Assembly (NCBI GenBank): GCA_018366495.1
Contig: JAGZHZ010000051.1
Span: 1-6,798, forward strand
DNA length: 6,798 nt
Direction: 5' to 3'
Source of the DNA: Clostridiales bacterium
GTDB taxonomy: Bacteria > Bacillota > Clostridia > Lachnospirales > Lachnospiraceae
Part shown: piece after piece, positions 4,645 to 6,798 of the stretch
Position numbering within the stretch: position 1 is the stretch's first letter
Layout: every line of letters starts with the position of its first letter
The notes under the pieces: generated by a model
What the model saw: only the letters and a program-made list of their open reading frames with translations
Databases searched by the model: none
What the model was told of the DNA's origin: nothing
Position numbers and translations under genes: made by a program

Positions 4645-6300
4645 TTCCAGCTCTTCTATCAATGCCGTTCTTTTGTTATAACGTTTTTTCCAATTTTCTA
4701 TGATTTGGCCTGCAATTTCTGATCCGCCGGGATATTTCTTCATTTTTTTCAGATGTGCAGCCAGATCTCTGTATTTTTCCCGTCCTGTCATATCTGATAC
4801 GGCAGATAAAAGGCAATCTGCATACAATCTCAACATTTTCTCTGGAAATTTTCTGTGTAAAATCTTCTCATACTGATCTAAAATTTCTAAATGTTTTTCC
4901 TGCTTCAGCTCCTCCATCAGCTGTGCATACATCTTTTCTTCTGCCATGATTTTATAACGGAAATAAGGAAGATTCACGTCTTTTAAAATTTCATCTCTTA
5001 TCTCTTCCCATTTTTCTGCATCTTCCTGTTTGACGGTACTGCGGATTTTTCTCCAGAGCTCCACACTCTCCTGATGATATCGAATAAAATATAAAATCAT
5101 CTGATCTAAATATTCCTTTTTTCTGCCCTGCTGCTGGTAAAGATCAGCAAGCAGTCTGCAATATTTCTCCTGACAGTCATTTTGCATTTTGTCCATTTGA
5201 ATACTTTCACAGATTAATTGTTCTGCCGCCTCATACTTGTGTTCCTGCAATTGTTTTTGTATATCCATCTGCCGAATTTCAGGTATATTCCAAAATTTTA
5301 ACTTATATTTTGTACATTCTTCCTCCGGATAAGATAGCTGCATCATGATCTGGAGTCTTTGAGCCAGATCTCTGCCGTGTTTTCTTTTCATCCATTCCTC
5401 TTCTGCATCTTCCTCTTTTTCGATTTTTTTATCCAGCAGTTTCAGTTTTTTCTCCAAAAATATTATTTCCTGAAAACACTCTAGCAAAAAATCATACATT
5501 TTTTCTGTCATCAGATTTACGGTTCCTTCTGACAGATGTTTCTGCAGCCACTCATAAATGTCTGTTTTTAATTTCTGCTCTTTTTCCTGTTCCAGAATTC
5601 TCCCTAGTCTGCTGAAACACTCCTCTGCCAAGATGCAAATCAGCTTTTCCGAATCACCGCTTTCTGTTATACAGATCTTATCCCATATATAGGAAAGTAA
5701 TTCAAAGGCTTCTCTTCTATTTTCGTATACAATCATCCTGTCTATTTTTTCCTGAAGCAGAACTCTCATATCCTCGCAAAAAAGCCCTGTATTCTTGAAA
5801 TTTATAAATCCATACTCATCACTGTATTTTAAAAACATTCCATTGATCTCATTTTGTATTCTCATCCATTCCTTTTTTGATGCCTGACCAGTCAAAAACA
5901 TCCGCAGTTCCCGCTCAAATATAGAAGAATCCGTCGCTATTTTCATCAAAAATCTTTGCAGTTCTTCTTTCGATGATTCTTCCAGCAGCTCGTTCAGTTC
6001 TTCCAGATGATTCGTTCTCTCTTTTTCCCATATCATCTGCCTTTCTTCCAGTTCATATAATACTGCCGCCATATGCTTACAATATTGTCCTTTGTTTTGA
6101 ACATAAAAGCAGTCACAGCTCATTTGTTCTATGAATTGTCCCTGTATGTCAATCTTGACATGATATTTCTGTTCCCCCCGAACAATTGCCTCATATCCAT
6201 GCGTCGTTCTCCGTATCTCTCCCACACGCCCTTCTCTCAGACACTTTTTCCCTCTTTCTAAGATATGCGGCAGAAAATACCTTTTCCAGTTTGATTCCAT
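4624..6300 (-). CDS. SWIM zinc-finger protein of unknown function
   Basis: The 558-aa protein has one clear domain: a SWIM zinc finger with Cys62, Cys64, Cys74 and His76 (CxC-x9-CxH, in MSCDCF and QYCKHMAAVLYEL), preceded by the beta-rich segment typical of SWIM domains. SWIM domains are thought to bind DNA or protein and in bacteria are often fused to or encoded beside SNF2-type helicases. Here the remaining 480 residues are Glu/Lys-rich and predicted helical, with many LLxE-type and coiled-coil-like stretches, and contain no Walker motif or helicase motif. No signal peptide or membrane segment is seen, so it should be cytosolic. The start at 6300 (ATG) is supported by AAAGGAG 8 nt upstream (6315-6309). 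It lies 73 bp after the spoIIID stop on the same strand and is convergent with larE. No specific function can be assigned. Confidence 0.88.
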   Translation of the reverse strand: MESNWKRYFLPHILERGKKCLREGRVGEIRRTTHGYEAIVRGEQKYHVKIDIQGQFIEQMSCDCFYVQNKGQYCKHMAAVLYELEERQMIWEKERTNHLEELNELLEESSKEELQRFLMKIATDSSIFERELRMFLTGQASKKEWMRIQNEINGMFLKYSDEYGFINFKNTGLFCEDMRVLLQEKIDRMIVYENRREAFELLSYIWDKICITESGDSEKLICILAEECFSRLGRILEQEKEQKLKTDIYEWLQKHLSEGTVNLMTEKMYDFLLECFQEIIFLEKKLKLLDKKIEKEEDAEEEWMKRKHGRDLAQRLQIMMQLSYPEEECTKYKLKFWNIPEIRQMDIQKQLQEHKYEAAEQLICESIQMDKMQNDCQEKYCRLLADLYQQQGRKKEYLDQMILYFIRYHQESVELWRKIRSTVKQEDAEKWEEIRDEILKDVNLPYFRYKIMAEEKMYAQLMEELKQEKHLEILDQYEKILHRKFPEKMLRLYADCLLSAVSDMTGREKYRDLAAHLKKMKKYPGGSEIAGQIIENWKKRYNKRTALIEELEKIERIK

Positions 6301-6333
6301 AACTCTTTCTCCTTTGTTTTTCTAATTTTCCTC

Positions 6334-6362
6334 TCTATAACTATACCATAAAAACTTCAAAA
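6334..6362 (-). promoter_or_regulatory. Weak candidate promoter for the SWIM-protein gene
   Basis: On the minus strand TATAGA (6339-6334) has TTTTGA (6362-6357) 17 bp upstream. The -10 is reasonable and the -35 poor. The gene could instead be read through from spoIIID, as no terminator separates the two. Confidence 0.3.
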
Positions 6363-6373
6363 CGTATTTAAGA

Positions 6374-6529
6374 TTATTGTGCCATATGCAGATGGAGATA
6401 TTTCTCTCTTGTCGCATTCCCCCCTCGTATATGGCGTTCTGACTTATTTAAGTCCAGTACTTTTCTGGCTTCATTCGCAAGAGCTGGATTAAATGTCAAA
6501 AGACGTTCTGTTACATCCTTATGTTTGGT
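6374..6529 (-). pseudogene. spoIIID: 3' part of spoIIID, interrupted by a recombinase-bearing element
   Basis: The minus-strand frame ending in TAA at 6376-6374 encodes HKDVTERLLTFNPALANE, then KVLDLNKSERHIRGGNATRE, then KYL. This follows Bacillus subtilis SpoIIID closely (HKDLTERLPEINPDLANE, and RHLRGGEATKLKYK). SpoIIID is the small DNA-binding regulator of mother-cell genes in sporulation, including sigK in Bacillus. Only 49 residues from the His of the HKD motif onward are present. Upstream in frame there is no start codon before a TAA at 6541-6539, and the N-terminal 35-40 residues with most of the helix-turn-helix (family pattern GVSKSTVHKD) are missing. Similarity ends where the recombinase gene begins to overlap. 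The gene is therefore split, not merely out of view: the break lies inside the window. It may be restored by excision of the element. Confidence 0.88.
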
Positions 6530-6535
6530 CGTTAC
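6510..6535. other. Junction of inserted element and spoIIID (attachment-site candidate)
   Basis: SpoIIID similarity stops at about 6523-6529 and recombinase coding sequence ends at 6519, so the crossover lies in or near this stretch. GTTAC occurs at both edges (6510-6514 and 6531-6535) as a direct repeat with a 21-bp period. Large serine recombinases cross over at a central dinucleotide within sites of roughly 40-50 bp, so the exact point needs the other end of the element. Confidence 0.6.
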
Positions 6536-6798
6536 TATTTAGAGCTGTTTTATTTTCACATTCGTCTTCCACTAAAATGCTTTCATTTAATCCCAAATCG
6601 CCTAGTAAACGAAGGTAAATATCCACATTTCCATCTTTGTCTACTTCTATTTTCTTAATCAGTCTCTTTAATTGTACGTTGGTCATCTCATGAACATCTG
6701 TAATATCCTCAATCTGCTTAAAGGTATCATTTAAGATTTTTTCCATCTGATCTCCTTTTGTCAAATTGCTGGATACCATTTTCAATTCATTTTCCAGA
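6519..6798 (-). CDS. C-terminal part of a large serine recombinase (5' end outside window)
   Basis: The frame is open from the window edge to TAA at 6521-6519 and encodes 92 residues. A charged helical stretch (LENELKMVSSNLTKGDQMEK onward) is followed by EMTNVQLKRLIKKIEVDKDG and NVDIYLRLLGDLGLNESILV. The pattern L-x-x-L-I-x-K-I-x-V-x-x-x-G-x-VDIY-x-R after a coiled coil is the usual end of clostridial large serine recombinases (TnpX-like and phage-type integrases). The catalytic Ser domain and the recombinase and zinc-ribbon domains would lie right of the window. Internal start codons (TTG at 6785) are unlikely to be the true start, since the frame continues past the edge. The gene reads toward spoIIID, and its stop codon overlaps the spoIIID codons for His-Lys, so the recombinase is the terminal gene of the element inserted there. 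It is the natural candidate for the enzyme that inserted and may excise the element. Confidence 0.75.
   Translation of the reverse strand, partial: LENELKMVSSNLTKGDQMEKILNDTFKQIEDITDVHEMTNVQLKRLIKKIEVDKDGNVDIYLRLLGDLGLNESILVEDECENKTALNSNDQT

Overview
The window looks like a chromosomal segment from a spore-forming, low-GC Firmicute of class Clostridia, most likely Lachnospiraceae. The reasons are AT-rich intergenic DNA, strong AAGGAGG-type ribosome binding sites, GTG and TTG starts, an interrupted sporulation gene of the SpoIIID family, and the general character of the proteins. Genus cannot be fixed from this sequence.

Left edge (1-439): the last 83 codons of an unrecognised plus-strand gene, a long bidirectional hairpin terminator, and a pair of 9-bp direct repeats on an 11-bp period next to the 3' end of guaA. 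Repeats of this kind resemble the arm-type sites of tyrosine-integrase elements, and the 3' end of guaA is a known integration hotspot. The left flank is therefore probably the end of an integrative element.

Centre (440-4414): guaA (GMP synthase, minus strand, GTG start) has a good sigma-A promoter and a leader of about 135 nt. Upstream of it, on the same strand, is larB. Divergent from larB is larE, with a TTG start. LarB and LarE make and sulfurate the precursor of the nickel-pincer nucleotide (NPN) cofactor; the nickel insertase gene larC is not in the window. LarE has the three-cysteine pattern (Cys99, Cys102, Cys179) expected of the [4Fe-4S] type rather than the sacrificial single-cysteine type. 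The 658-bp larB-larE gap is not ordinary spacer: it holds a decayed, frameshifted tnpB fragment of an IS200/IS605 (IS1341-like) element and what appears to be its right end, stopping about 30 nt before the larE start.

Right part (4415-6300): a terminator hairpin shared by convergent genes, then a 558-aa minus-strand protein with an N-terminal SWIM zinc finger and a long charged helical body, without any SNF2 helicase.

Right edge (6374-6798): the most interesting part. Codons for the last 49 residues of SpoIIID, the mother-cell sporulation regulator, lie on the minus strand without a start codon. The reading frame loses SpoIIID similarity inside the helix-turn-helix, exactly where the 3' end of a large serine recombinase gene abuts and overlaps it. 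This is the geometry of a skin-like intervening element that splits a sporulation gene and could restore it by excision. The 5' half of spoIIID would lie beyond the right end of the window.

In all, 6.8 kb carries three independent mobile-element scars: a probable integrative element at guaA, an IS605-type relic between larB and larE, and a serine-recombinase element in spoIIID.
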